Assembly: GCF_000515415.1 (NCBI RefSeq)
Contig: NZ_KI911783.1
Coordinates: 970,501 to 1,034,500, forward strand
Direction of reading: 5' to 3'
DNA length: 64,000 nt
Source of the DNA: Bradyrhizobium sp. WSM1417
GTDB taxonomy: Bacteria > Pseudomonadota > Alphaproteobacteria > Rhizobiales > Xanthobacteraceae
Under the pieces are notes generated by a model, which saw only the letters and a program-made list of their open reading frames with translations, had not been told where the DNA came from and ran no database searches. How positions within the stretch are numbered: the stretch's first letter is position 1; each line of letters starts with the position of its first letter. Position numbers and translations under genes: made by a program. Below, piece after piece: positions 36,377 to 45,836 of this stretch.

Positions 36377-38959
36377 TCAAGTCGTTGTTACCTTTGCGAG
36401 GCTCGTTCCGCGAAGCCTCGCAAAGATAGCGTCCGGCTGCCACTCGGCTCGCTCGGACACAGCTTGCATCTCTGGAATACGCTGAAGTGGAGTGAGCCTT
36501 TGAAGGGCATAGAGCATTTGAACAAGCTCATCATAAACCGTACGAAACGGAGCCAAGTTAGCGAGCCACATGTCATTCGAAGGAGCAGATTCCTGCGATC
36601 GCTTTTGACACATGCAGACAAATATCAGACCCAGGATCGCTTCGCCCGAGTGAGCATTGGCCGACCATTCAAGGTGATTGAAGCCTTGTCCAACTTCATC
36701 GATGTTTAGAGACCCGTCAGGTTTCTTCTTCGTCTTGAGCTCCAACAGTATAGATTGCTTCGTGAATTCATTTCTCCACAAGACGTCAAGCGTGCTTCCA
36801 TTGTCCTGTTCCTGCTCGGGGCGAGACGCTATGAACCCCAAAGCGTCCCCGAGCGCGCGCATGGCTTCTTCATGTTGCGGGACAGACGCTGTGTTATCAA
36901 AGAGCGAAGCGACCGATCTTTCAACCTTTGCAATCTGATCGTTCTGATGACGGATGTCGTTTGCAAATATCTCTAAAAGCTTAGAGTGGAGCCTATTTGC
37001 GGGAACTACACGGGCTGAAACAGAGCCGGTCGTCGCCGGAAAGGGTAGAGCCAAAATGCTATGAATACGCGATCGTGCTTGCGAATATTGCTTCGCCGCT
37101 GACTCGATGTCGCCTTGCAGTTCGAACGTGTGGCCCAGCTGTATATTGTACCAGCCTGAAAGGCGCCGATCTGCCACGACCACCCGATCGACAATACCCG
37201 CGAGAGCATCGCGCGCGGACGATGCATTTCCATCCCACATATGCGCAGCGAAGTCTGCTTCTGCCATTGCCGCTTCGGTTAGAAGACTATCATTTTCGGC
37301 GGCCAGCGCTTTCTGCTCCGCGCTGATATCCAGGCCAGATACCGAATCTTGGTAATATCTAAGCCAGCCTGCGTCCCGTCCTACCACTTGATCGATAAGG
37401 CCGGGAAATTGTTGCAAGTCGTGAATTTTGAACTGTTCCACTAGCGACTTGCCTAGCAGCAACTGCTTTCGAAGCAACTCAGGCAGCAGCGCGACATTGC
37501 GAGGGGTTGAAAGCCAGTCAACCAACCGCTGATCTGCGGCGAAAATGGTCGAGTAATCATTTCGACCGCGGTTGGTTCGCCCAAACATTTGCGTGATGCG
37601 GTTAGCGAGCTTCGCTGCGTATGAGTTTCGCATCTCCAGGGTATCATAAAGATAACTCTCGATTAGAGAGAAGCCTGTCGGCAAACCGTCAGCCAGCATG
37701 ACTCGGCAAGTGTTATGTGGAAGGTCAATGCCGTCAACTCTTCCGACCAGAATGAATACACTTGGGACTGAACTCCGCCGAAACTGATCGAGCTTGATGC
37801 TGAACTCTGAAACAGAGGGAGGAGTCGCCAATGACCTATACTTGGTCGCCGCAGGATATGACGGCGTAGAAATCAAAAGCTTGTTTCGGGCAGACAAACA
37901 ATGAGCCAAGTCATTATCGTTGACACCCTTGACCCCATTACTAGTGAGCTTGCTTCTCTCCGTCAGAATGATGAGCCGCTCGCCCATCCCAGCATCGCTT
38001 TCGGGTTCGATTTTATTGGCAGGGCGTCGTCCGAACGCCCTGCAGAAATCGACCTCGCTCGTGAGCGTTGCAGATAAATAGATCCTTCTGATTTCAGGAT
38101 CAGCAAGATATGAAAGACGCTTCGAAGGCAGGAATGCCGGACAAATTTCAATTGAACCCTGAGAAAACAATACCGAGCAGGTATTAAGATGGTCCGCGAG
38201 GTGTCCGAGAGGAAATCGGATTTCGGAGATCTGCGCCTCGGCTTCCTGAAGTAACGCCAATAGCGTCGAGTCTCTCGTCAATGCAACTACCGCTCCCGGT
38301 GGGAGAAGCGCGACTCTGTATGCGGAGTCACCCTTCAGTATTCCTTGAAAATAGTCCCTCCTCTGAACAGCCTCGAAGTGAGGCGTGGAGAGAGAGACAA
38401 TCCGATCAAAAATGGCCGGGAGGGCACTGCGTTCGATCCGAATGGTAAAACTGTCCCGGATGATCTTTTCGGCTACATGAGCATCGTCAAATATGATCGC
38501 TGCCGGACGATGATCCCTCGCGAATACCGTTCTGCTATTGAACAGGGCTTGATAATTCGTAAGGCAGAAGCCCGCCCCGGTAGAGTAGCTGTCGTTGGAA
38601 AATTTTCCGGCCACTCGGGTAGAATGAACGAATCCCAGCTTAGTAGCTACTTCGCGTGAGGTCTGCGCCACAAGGTCATTAGTTGCACAGACATACAGGA
38701 CCTTTGAAACGCCTTCGTGGATCAGACTCTGAGCGATCAGCAGACCAACGATCGATTTGCCTGCACCGGTATGGAGAGAGATGAGCGTATCCCGCTTCTC
38801 TCGCCCGGAATGCCACATCTCCAACGCTTTGGATTGGCCTTGCCAAAGGTCATTCGGTGTTTCGGCGAGCGCCGGTGCGCTGCGGAAAATCTCGATTGGG
38901 TTGGTAGGACGCTTTGGCGCGGCCGGTCGATTTAGGCTATTGAAGTCGAACGTGGCCAT
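36377..38959 (-). CDS. SF2 DEAD/DEAH-like helicase with probable C-terminal nuclease domain
   Basis: 860 residues. Helicase motifs are a Q-type WQGQ (39-42), Walker A HTGAGKS (63-69), VLYVCATNDLVAQT (Ia), a DDAH box (about 155-158, a DEAH variant), and motif VI QMFGRTNRGRND (about 461). After about 600 residues of helical linker, the C-terminus contains STLDVLWRN (about 720) and ILLELKTKKK (about 741), followed by GQGFNHLEW. This D...ExK spacing fits a PD-(D/E)xK fold, so it may be a helicase-nuclease fusion. It is convergent with the Mrr-like gene. Function is probably anti-phage or anti-plasmid, by inference. Confidence 0.75.
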   Translation of the reverse strand: MATFDFNSLNRPAAPKRPTNPIEIFRSAPALAETPNDLWQGQSKALEMWHSGREKRDTLISLHTGAGKSIVGLLIAQSLIHEGVSKVLYVCATNDLVAQTSREVATKLGFVHSTRVAGKFSNDSYSTGAGFCLTNYQALFNSRTVFARDHRPAAIIFDDAHVAEKIIRDSFTIRIERSALPAIFDRIVSLSTPHFEAVQRRDYFQGILKGDSAYRVALLPPGAVVALTRDSTLLALLQEAEAQISEIRFPLGHLADHLNTCSVLFSQGSIEICPAFLPSKRLSYLADPEIRRIYLSATLTSEVDFCRAFGRRPANKIEPESDAGMGERLIILTERSKLTSNGVKGVNDNDLAHCLSARNKLLISTPSYPAATKYRSLATPPSVSEFSIKLDQFRRSSVPSVFILVGRVDGIDLPHNTCRVMLADGLPTGFSLIESYLYDTLEMRNSYAAKLANRITQMFGRTNRGRNDYSTIFAADQRLVDWLSTPRNVALLPELLRKQLLLGKSLVEQFKIHDLQQFPGLIDQVVGRDAGWLRYYQDSVSGLDISAEQKALAAENDSLLTEAAMAEADFAAHMWDGNASSARDALAGIVDRVVVADRRLSGWYNIQLGHTFELQGDIESAAKQYSQARSRIHSILALPFPATTGSVSARVVPANRLHSKLLEIFANDIRHQNDQIAKVERSVASLFDNTASVPQHEEAMRALGDALGFIASRPEQEQDNGSTLDVLWRNEFTKQSILLELKTKKKPDGSLNIDEVGQGFNHLEWSANAHSGEAILGLIFVCMCQKRSQESAPSNDMWLANLAPFRTVYDELVQMLYALQRLTPLQRIPEMQAVSERAEWQPDAIFARLRGTSLAKVTTT

Positions 38960-39553
38960 ATCCGGTTGCTCTTTCGAAAAGTAGCGGGTCGGAGCCCGTT
39001 GCCTGCGTTACTTCTAGTTGTCTTGACTCGCTCTGACAAGCGAGAGGGGATGCAAGCATCGCATTCCGCCCGGATTTGTTTGTGAGAATCTTACCAGCCC
39101 GTTCTCGCGCTTAGCGGCACATTAGGCAAACGCCTGCTTGCACACCCTTACCGAAGTCGTTCACCAGTTTCGCGTTTCATGGACTTCTCAATACGGGCTG
39201 AAGAAAATTCGGAGGGTTCAGTATCACTCCAACCGAATCCGCAGCGGGTCACTTGAACATGCTTTGCGCTGCGCGGATGCTTCTAACCCGGCAGAAGCTG
39301 GTCTTGAGCTTGGAGCGGAGCGCGTTTGTGCCCCTATGCTAAATCAATTGTTGGATCGAGTTGGGCGGCCGCAGGCCTAGTACCCATAACTCGCCCAGGT
39401 CACGGACTTCATCGGGATTGCCATCGTGCCAACTGGTCGGAGACCCTTGACTGATCATGAGTCTCGCCCGCGACGACAACGTGCATACTAGCAATCGTAA
39501 CCTATTTGAATGGAGCATCGGGCGAGATCGGCTATCCCGCGGCGGCAGTGAGC
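38960..39553. other. 594-bp spacer between helicase and mcrC
   Basis: No gene can be supported. One 80-codon plus-strand frame (39138-39380) has no convincing ribosome site or recognisable motif. The region contains the promoter side of the helicase (start 38959, minus) and the 3' side of mcrC (stop 39554, minus). Confidence 0.4.
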
Positions 39554-40627
39554 TTAAGCGTTTTCAGTTCTATTAGATTTGCGCGCCGCCGTCGCACATT
39601 CATTCAACAGTTCATGTAACTCAGCGTCGATGATCGGCCATTCTTTGCTTAAGTCAACAGTGGCAATCAACACGGGGATGCCCAGCAATCGATAACGCAA
39701 TCGAAGCGATCGACCGACGTCGGGATAGATCAGCATGCCTGAAAGCCCCATCCCAAGCTGCCGAGCGCGTTCGTGTTGGAGATAGGTAATCAACTGGTAT
39801 AAATGCTGCGATCGTACTCGTTCACCATAGGGGCTTTGCAACAAAGCATTCTTATAGAACTTGGCGTCCACTATAATGGTATGGTCTATCTGCCGCAGAG
39901 TTATGTCCGTAATCATGCGAGGCAAAAACGCGAGATCATTTGCAGTTACTTCGCTTACGTTCCATGCCGGCGATTCTGCTCGTACGCGATACTCACTGCG
40001 ATGCATCTTAAAGAAATTACGCAGAAATTCTTCAAAAACCGCAGACATTCGCATTTCGTCGTCATCAACAGTTTGGAATCGCGTCTTCGCGCCGCGCTCA
40101 TCCGGCATGAGAGATCTGAAGACAAATTCACACAGCCTTATCAAAAAGCCGTATTCGCGGCTATTGCGCGAAAGAGACGTGCGACGAAAATGGCTAGCCG
40201 ACAGAGATATTTCTTCGACATCATGGAACAGTCGTGCCAATGCGTGAAGATCGTGCCTATTACAAACCTCCACATCTCGACAAGCAGCGAGACTATTTAG
40301 CGTGGCTTTCAAAATCTGATTGTGAAGAACATCGTGAGAAAGTTCATCAATGTCACAGACGGCCGCGCCTCGAAGCTGCGTTGCTTCCTTGATCATACGG
40401 TCCATGCGCAGGCGTCCGCGAAGGCCCTGTAACTCCCATGTGTATACGTTGTATCCACGATCGAGACCGCGTCTAAAAAGACTTCGCGTTCCGACAACCA
40501 ATAATCTCGCGAATAGATTCGGTAGATCTGGACTGTTGTCGAATCCGACCTCTGTGGCTGAGCCGCCGGGAAATCGACCCCAAGCATAGAGGAATAAATA
40601 ATAAAGATTTCGGATCGGGATCGTCAT
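39554..40627 (-). CDS. mcrC: McrC-like nuclease subunit of a type IV (McrBC) system
   Basis: 357 residues from the ATG at 40627, which overlaps the mcrB stop as ATGA, so translation is coupled. McrC-family landmarks are IPIRNLYYLFLYAWGRF, LQGLRGRLRMDRM and a C-terminal PD-(D/E)xK core with MITDITL and TIIVDAKFYK (Asp ... Asp-Ala-Lys near 254-256). In E. coli, McrC cuts DNA when the McrB ring translocates between methylated sites. Here it should be the cleavage subunit. Confidence 0.9.
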   Translation of the reverse strand: MTIPIRNLYYLFLYAWGRFPGGSATEVGFDNSPDLPNLFARLLVVGTRSLFRRGLDRGYNVYTWELQGLRGRLRMDRMIKEATQLRGAAVCDIDELSHDVLHNQILKATLNSLAACRDVEVCNRHDLHALARLFHDVEEISLSASHFRRTSLSRNSREYGFLIRLCEFVFRSLMPDERGAKTRFQTVDDDEMRMSAVFEEFLRNFFKMHRSEYRVRAESPAWNVSEVTANDLAFLPRMITDITLRQIDHTIIVDAKFYKNALLQSPYGERVRSQHLYQLITYLQHERARQLGMGLSGMLIYPDVGRSLRLRYRLLGIPVLIATVDLSKEWPIIDAELHELLNECATAARKSNRTENA

Positions 40628-43600
40628 GGAGCACTTTGAAGGAGCTTTTCGCGCCAACTGTCGGCTTTGTCCGGGTCGTCGAACCAATACTCTTCCAACA
40701 ACGGGTGCACCTCCGTCTCGATAACTCGCCTATACCATGTTGAGTCGTACTCGAAATCCTGAGGAGGAACAAAGAAGCTGTGTCCGATACGATAGCCGGG
40801 CCCAAGATTGGATCGGTCTTCGCCAATAGCTTGGTTTAGTGCCGTCATTCGCGTCACGATCAATTCGACGAGTAGCTCCGGAACGCCTCGGTCAACGAGA
40901 AACTGTTTGAATCGCTTGCTTCCAAACATAGGCTCGAGCCAGACGAACGAAAATCGACGGCGGAGCGCGTAATCCACCATTGATAGCGACCGATCGGCAG
41001 TGTTCATCATACCCAGCATGTAGACATTTTCTGGAACAAAGAACCTGGGTTGATCAGGTTGAGCGTAGGTTAAGCTCGTGGCCCATGCAGGACCTCTCTT
41101 ATCAAACTCGACGAGAAGCATAAGCTCGCCCAAAATCTTGGAAAGGTTTCCGCGATTGATTTCGTCAATGATGAAAACGTGTTTTCGACTGGGCGACAGT
41201 CGCGCCTTCTCGCAGAATCGATGGAAGACGCCATCACGCAATGCAAATCCTCCCTTTCCATCTGGACGATAGCCCTGGACAAAGTCCTCATAACTATATG
41301 ATTGATGAAACTGAACCGTTTCAATGCGCCCCGAATCTTTCTGTCCGATCAGCAGATGAGCGAGTCGCTTTGCAACAAAGCTTTTACCCACTCCCGGGGC
41401 ACCCTGTAAGATAAGGTTCTTCTTTCCGGTCCAAATTGCTAGAAGCCTTTCGAGCATTGGCTGCTCGAGAAAAAGCTCAGAGATCGCGTCCTCCAAGCTA
41501 TAGGATTCTATCATTGAAATGGCGGGGGTTGGGGGCTCTCCTGAAGCGGCCTTCTCACCAGTGGGCTCGTCTACTGCACGGTCATAGGCGTTAAGTACAG
41601 CCTCAAGCAGCTCATTTAGTCTCTCATCACTTGGAAATGCGTCGGTCGGCAATTCTACATGAGCGATCGTTCCGGCTTCATAATTCTTCGCAAGCCAACC
41701 GCCACCGCCAAGATCAATTTCATTATTTAGTAAGAATCCTGCGTCCGCGAGCTCCGGGATGAGCGTTCTTGTTTTTCCGGCGACATCAAGCATTTGCTTC
41801 TGTGCCTCGCGTTGCCCTAACTCCCGGACTAAGGTTGTTGTACCTTGATTGAGAGTAAGAAAAATACGATCCAACTTGGTTGTAATCAGAAAAACAACGT
41901 AGATGCCCTCCTGAGTCGATCTCGTAATCTTTGTATTCAACAGCGCGATCCAAGGGACCGTCGCCCAGTTGCCCTGACCTACGCTGATATTGACCAACAA
42001 GTTTGGACGGCTCTGAACTGCCGGAAACTGCTCGAGACGGCTTTTCACTTCAGACATTGCGTTCCAAAGTGGCTCTGTTTTCTGGAATGGTCCATTTTGC
42101 GCAGAAATCAGCTCGCGCAGAAACGTACGGAGCAAATCGCTCAGAGTTAACAACCCAGCTTTAGGTACTTGCGAAATCATGATTCGAGTTTCATGAGGCG
42201 CGGCCGCGCTGGGTGGAGCATCGGCTATCATCCGCTCCATAAGCGGACGAAAAAGGAGAGCCAAATCTCGGACGCCCTCCGCTAAATCAACAGAATCAAC
42301 TTCCTCCGCTAGGACGTAACGTGTAATTGCGCCACCAGCATTTCGAATGCCGTCATCGGACCGCAGGAACGAAAGCCATTCATCGAGGGATTGAAACTCA
42401 GAGTGGTTTGGCTCCAGGCGTTGCTTCCGCCGCAAATTCCATTTGCCCGATTTTGACAATCGATTTCCCAGATCCTTAGCTTCTGGGGAGCCGGGTATGG
42501 GTAACTGTTCAAGGACTAGACTAGCTACCTCCCTCGTCCGACGCTTGATATCCTGGTTCGAGAAATCATCTGGATGAGTCAGGGGTGCAAATCCCCACTC
42601 AACCCCTCTGGTAGAAACGATCATGAACAGTTGTGGATTCCCGAGGAATTTCTCATCGTTAGCTTTACGATAGACCCCAAACCAGAGGTCCTTCGGTTTT
42701 CTTCCTCGGATACCTGAAACCGGATGAAAGCCTGAAGTTAGCTTCAATGCATAATCGCGCTCGCCCCCGAGCTCTTTGAGCGCTATTTCGCCCAGTCTAC
42801 GAAGTGCGTCGTGAACTCTCTTGTGCGCTGTACGCTCGTCGGTAGTGAAATCAGTGTATTTTTCGCGAGACCGGCTCTGCCGAAACAGCTCAATGTCGCG
42901 CCCGGAAATCTTAGCCTCCTGCCATCGCTCAACAATGGGCGACCGGTAGAAGTGAAAGCCCTCTCCTTCTTGATCGGCTAGTTGGCCACGAATTTCCAAC
43001 AGATCGGCGTCAATATTATCGGTGGGGCCTCCTCTAAGGCGATCGTAGAAGGCTTCGCGAATCCGCCGTTTATCCTTTCTCGACGAAATGTTTTCGAATC
43101 TGTCGGGAAACACGATGTAAAGCCAAGCTTCCTGCATTGGCTGGTAGGCTCCATGGGATGATTCCACACTGCGAACGTCGGCCGCGAAGCGCCAAGGATC
43201 GGCAAGCAAAGCAGATCGATCCGCTTCCGGCAGTGCTTGCCAATGTATTAGAAATTCATCTAACCATGCCAAATGGAATGGTCGATGCTGGTTGAAGCTT
43301 TGGTCACCCGCAAGTCCATTCTTCACACCAACGACTGCCCATTCTGGAATCAGTGGCGGATTCGCGCTCCAACTGAGTACCGCTTCTACGTTTTCGAGTT
43401 TCTTTTCGGGGCCGGAGAGGCTTGTAAAGAATTGTTGGGTATATAGAAGCTCTGCGGCTAGCTGAAAAATGTCGTCACTAGCATCCTCGAGCTGCTTTTT
43501 GAATTTCTCTAGAAAAGATCCGTCACCCTCGTCAAATCGGTCCACGAACATATTGTGAAATTGCTGAAGGTTTGCGAGCGACCATAGCTTCCTACCGGGC

Positions 43601-43692
43601 GAGAACAGGCTATCGAATCGAACCAAGGCAGTGTCCCGGACACGTTGCATCGCATTGAACGTTTCCTCAGGTAAGCCCGCGAGTTTAGCCAT
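40624..43692 (-). CDS. mcrB: McrB-like AAA+ NTPase, long N-terminus
   Basis: 1,022 residues, more than twice E. coli McrB. A long N-terminal region (1-500) includes AWLYIVFPDRFENISSRKDK. A DUF3578/MrcB_N-type reader follows around 530-690 (GQGNWATVPWIALLNTKIT). The AAA+ motor has Walker A LQGAPGVGKSFVAKRL near 764, Walker B HVFIIDEINRGNLSKILGEL near 844 and the McrB signature GMMNTADRSLSMVDYALRRR near 896. It should form the GTP-driven ring partnering McrC. The extra N-terminal domains probably set target specificity. Confidence 0.92.
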   Translation of the reverse strand: MAKLAGLPEETFNAMQRVRDTALVRFDSLFSPGRKLWSLANLQQFHNMFVDRFDEGDGSFLEKFKKQLEDASDDIFQLAAELLYTQQFFTSLSGPEKKLENVEAVLSWSANPPLIPEWAVVGVKNGLAGDQSFNQHRPFHLAWLDEFLIHWQALPEADRSALLADPWRFAADVRSVESSHGAYQPMQEAWLYIVFPDRFENISSRKDKRRIREAFYDRLRGGPTDNIDADLLEIRGQLADQEGEGFHFYRSPIVERWQEAKISGRDIELFRQSRSREKYTDFTTDERTAHKRVHDALRRLGEIALKELGGERDYALKLTSGFHPVSGIRGRKPKDLWFGVYRKANDEKFLGNPQLFMIVSTRGVEWGFAPLTHPDDFSNQDIKRRTREVASLVLEQLPIPGSPEAKDLGNRLSKSGKWNLRRKQRLEPNHSEFQSLDEWLSFLRSDDGIRNAGGAITRYVLAEEVDSVDLAEGVRDLALLFRPLMERMIADAPPSAAAPHETRIMISQVPKAGLLTLSDLLRTFLRELISAQNGPFQKTEPLWNAMSEVKSRLEQFPAVQSRPNLLVNISVGQGNWATVPWIALLNTKITRSTQEGIYVVFLITTKLDRIFLTLNQGTTTLVRELGQREAQKQMLDVAGKTRTLIPELADAGFLLNNEIDLGGGGWLAKNYEAGTIAHVELPTDAFPSDERLNELLEAVLNAYDRAVDEPTGEKAASGEPPTPAISMIESYSLEDAISELFLEQPMLERLLAIWTGKKNLILQGAPGVGKSFVAKRLAHLLIGQKDSGRIETVQFHQSYSYEDFVQGYRPDGKGGFALRDGVFHRFCEKARLSPSRKHVFIIDEINRGNLSKILGELMLLVEFDKRGPAWATSLTYAQPDQPRFFVPENVYMLGMMNTADRSLSMVDYALRRRFSFVWLEPMFGSKRFKQFLVDRGVPELLVELIVTRMTALNQAIGEDRSNLGPGYRIGHSFFVPPQDFEYDSTWYRRVIETEVHPLLEEYWFDDPDKADSWREKLLQSAP

Positions 43693-43855
43693 TTCATCCC
43701 CGCCCCAAACTGTAAACTATTGCCGGGCAAGCATAGACCTAAAATTGCACTCTTGGTCTACTAGCAATTGGATGTTTGTCCCAAAATTGAGTGGTCTAGC
43801 TAGTCGCGAACGGGTCCGGTACTGTGACAGTAAGCCAGATAGCGGGAGTTGATTG

Positions 43856-44101
43856 ATGGCGACCGGCCGAAAGATACCTGGGGATCGATTGGTGCTAGGC
43901 ATGCTTTCCGTTCTTCGGACATTGGTGCTTGAGCTCGATCGGAAGGGCGTTTTAGATGCAAACGAATTTGTGCAGACTGTACAAGAGACCGCGATCGCAC
44001 ATCGAGAAGCGGGAGACCCAAACGATCTCGCTGACGCCATTCATGCCATCAGTATGCAGTTGCACGATTCAATCGGGAAGGACACACCGGGCACCAATTG
44101 A
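43856..44101 (+). CDS. Small hypothetical protein divergent from mcrBC
   Basis: 81 residues, all-helical and soluble by eye, starting MATGRKIPGDRLVLGMLSVL. The ATG at 43856 has GGGAG 7 nt upstream; a TTG 3 nt earlier is less likely. It faces away from mcrBC across a 163-bp shared promoter region, a place where controllers or accessory subunits of restriction systems sit. No DNA-binding motif is evident. Function unknown. Confidence 0.65.
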   Translation: MATGRKIPGDRLVLGMLSVLRTLVLELDRKGVLDANEFVQTVQETAIAHREAGDPNDLADAIHAISMQLHDSIGKDTPGTN

Positions 44102-44611
44102 AAGGCGAGGGATGCTGCAGAAGCAATGACGCTGTTGCCTGTTTACCCGTCGCGTTCAGCTACTTGAACATAAATACGAGACGTAAGCGATCCAGATGCC
44201 CAAACCCGAAATCGGCCCACCTTGTATGGAGTGACTACGGGCGACGGAGTTCTCGCTCGGTTCGATTCGTTCGTTGTCCGTCGTGGTAGATCAAGCCAAC
44301 GCTTTAGCGCTGGATGCGCCCTGATATGGATCGAGCAGATGTCATGGTCGGCACCTGCTTCGACATTGAAGTTTACACGACGCGATCCTCTGGCCCCTCG
44401 TAACCTTGAGCGGGGGCCGAACCGAGCCAAGCACGCTGAACCAACTCAACCGACACAAAGAGGGGCTCGGGTAAAAGACTCCTACTAGTGTGGTGAGATT
44501 TCTAGGTTTTCGAGCGGATGGTCAGTTAATGATGGCGCGGCAGGGGCCGGGCAAAGCAGACTTTCTAGCTTCATGAATACTTAATCGAGAAATTCACGAT
44601 GTGGGTGCAAT
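44102..44611. other. 510-bp spacer, no gene supported
   Basis: Both strands have frames of 60-95 codons (for example minus strand 44143-44430) but none has a ribosome site or recognisable domain, and base use is unlike its neighbours. It probably contains the promoter of the metallopeptidase gene. Confidence 0.4.
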
Positions 44612-45787
44612 ATGTCGAAAGGACCAGATGAGCGCCAAGCCGCGGAAGATTACCGGCGGCAGCGACAAGCCGCCAATGCGGCGAGACAGGGAGGAGGACG
44701 GACCGCCGAGGCGACTATGCAATGGCTTCGGGACAATCGGCCCACACTCCTAGAGATATGCAAACGTAGCGGAGTGGCAGACGATAAACTTGAGTCTATG
44801 GCTGACGAGTTTATACGTGCGCTAGCAGAGCGTCCGCCCGGCTCGGCCCTTGACGACCCTGGCGCAACTCGCATCCTGCAAGGGATAATTGACAGGATCG
44901 AAGCCGCATGCGGAAAAATTGCTTTTCCGCTCAGAGGCGGAGTGGTGTTCGGCAATTCCGTTGGTGCCGGGTTGATAGCGAGGCAGTTGCCCGTCTTGGC
45001 GACTGACGTAAGCATTATCGAAACAACGCTGCCGTTTCTGATTTTCTGCGACTTGGTAAGTAAGGTTATTGTTCATTCGCTTCCCGAGCCGCGATGCGAT
45101 AAAGGCGGCTCCCACTTCGAATTTAACGCTGCGGAAGTCAGAACGCGCCTGCAATCCGAGAGATGGATCCTTAGCCAATGGGTGAGCATCTTGGTGAGAT
45201 ATGCAGTTTTCGGTACTCCTCCGAAAGACTTGGGGGTCGCTCCTCAAGCAGCGCGCCAATACTTGCGCGGTAAGCTTCTTGACGCGATGGAAGTGTTCGC
45301 GATTGCTCACGAATACGGCCATCATTCTCTTAGCCACGGGCTTACAACTTCGATGGGCGAGGAATGTGATCTTTTGGCGGATGAACATGAAGCTGATATG
45401 TTTGCGAGAGGCATGTCACTTGTAATCGGACAGAGCGAGGGGGAGTTTTTCCTGTTTTCAGGAGCGGGCGGCGCACTGATTCTGGGGGCGATCGAACTCG
45501 TCAGTCGCACGCGAGCTGTTTTATCCACCGGTACAGACGATCTCCCCCTTAGCCGAACGCATCCATCAGTGACGGACCGCATTAAGCTAATGGATCGTCA
45601 GGACTTAGAGCATCTGCCAAACGAAACAGCTGAGGAATACATCGGCATCAGGCAAGCGTTCTCAGACGTCCTTAAGGCTGTTTGGGCCGAGGCAAAGCCG
45701 GCGGTGCAATCGTTTCACACAGAGGGGTTGCGACCGATTGACAACGTGAAAAGTCCGACTGATTGGCTTCCTTTTATTTCCGAATGA
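44612..45787 (+). CDS. M48-like zinc metallopeptidase
   Basis: 391 residues. The zinc site is AHEYGHHSLSHG (HExxH at about 232-236), with a downstream DEHEADMFARG (Glu near 258) as third ligand, the M48/gluzincin pattern. A hydrophobic helix SGAGGALILGAIELV follows, then RTHPSVTDRIKLM, where M48 enzymes carry a conserved HPP/HPS. The N-terminal 90 residues are charged and helical. There is no signal peptide, so it is cytoplasmic. Proteases in defence islands can activate a partner toxin; here that is only a hypothesis. Confidence 0.8.
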   Translation: MSKGPDERQAAEDYRRQRQAANAARQGGGRTAEATMQWLRDNRPTLLEICKRSGVADDKLESMADEFIRALAERPPGSALDDPGATRILQGIIDRIEAACGKIAFPLRGGVVFGNSVGAGLIARQLPVLATDVSIIETTLPFLIFCDLVSKVIVHSLPEPRCDKGGSHFEFNAAEVRTRLQSERWILSQWVSILVRYAVFGTPPKDLGVAPQAARQYLRGKLLDAMEVFAIAHEYGHHSLSHGLTTSMGEECDLLADEHEADMFARGMSLVIGQSEGEFFLFSGAGGALILGAIELVSRTRAVLSTGTDDLPLSRTHPSVTDRIKLMDRQDLEHLPNETAEEYIGIRQAFSDVLKAVWAEAKPAVQSFHTEGLRPIDNVKSPTDWLPFISE

Positions 45788-45836
45788 GCAACGGGGCGCT
45801 GGAACGAATCTCGGCAGTTACGCTTGAATCGGCCGT

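Noticed and set aside
44143..44430. Minus-strand 95-codon frame in the spacer before the metallopeptidase
   Set aside because: No ribosome site or domain; Arg-rich translation typical of non-coding DNA.
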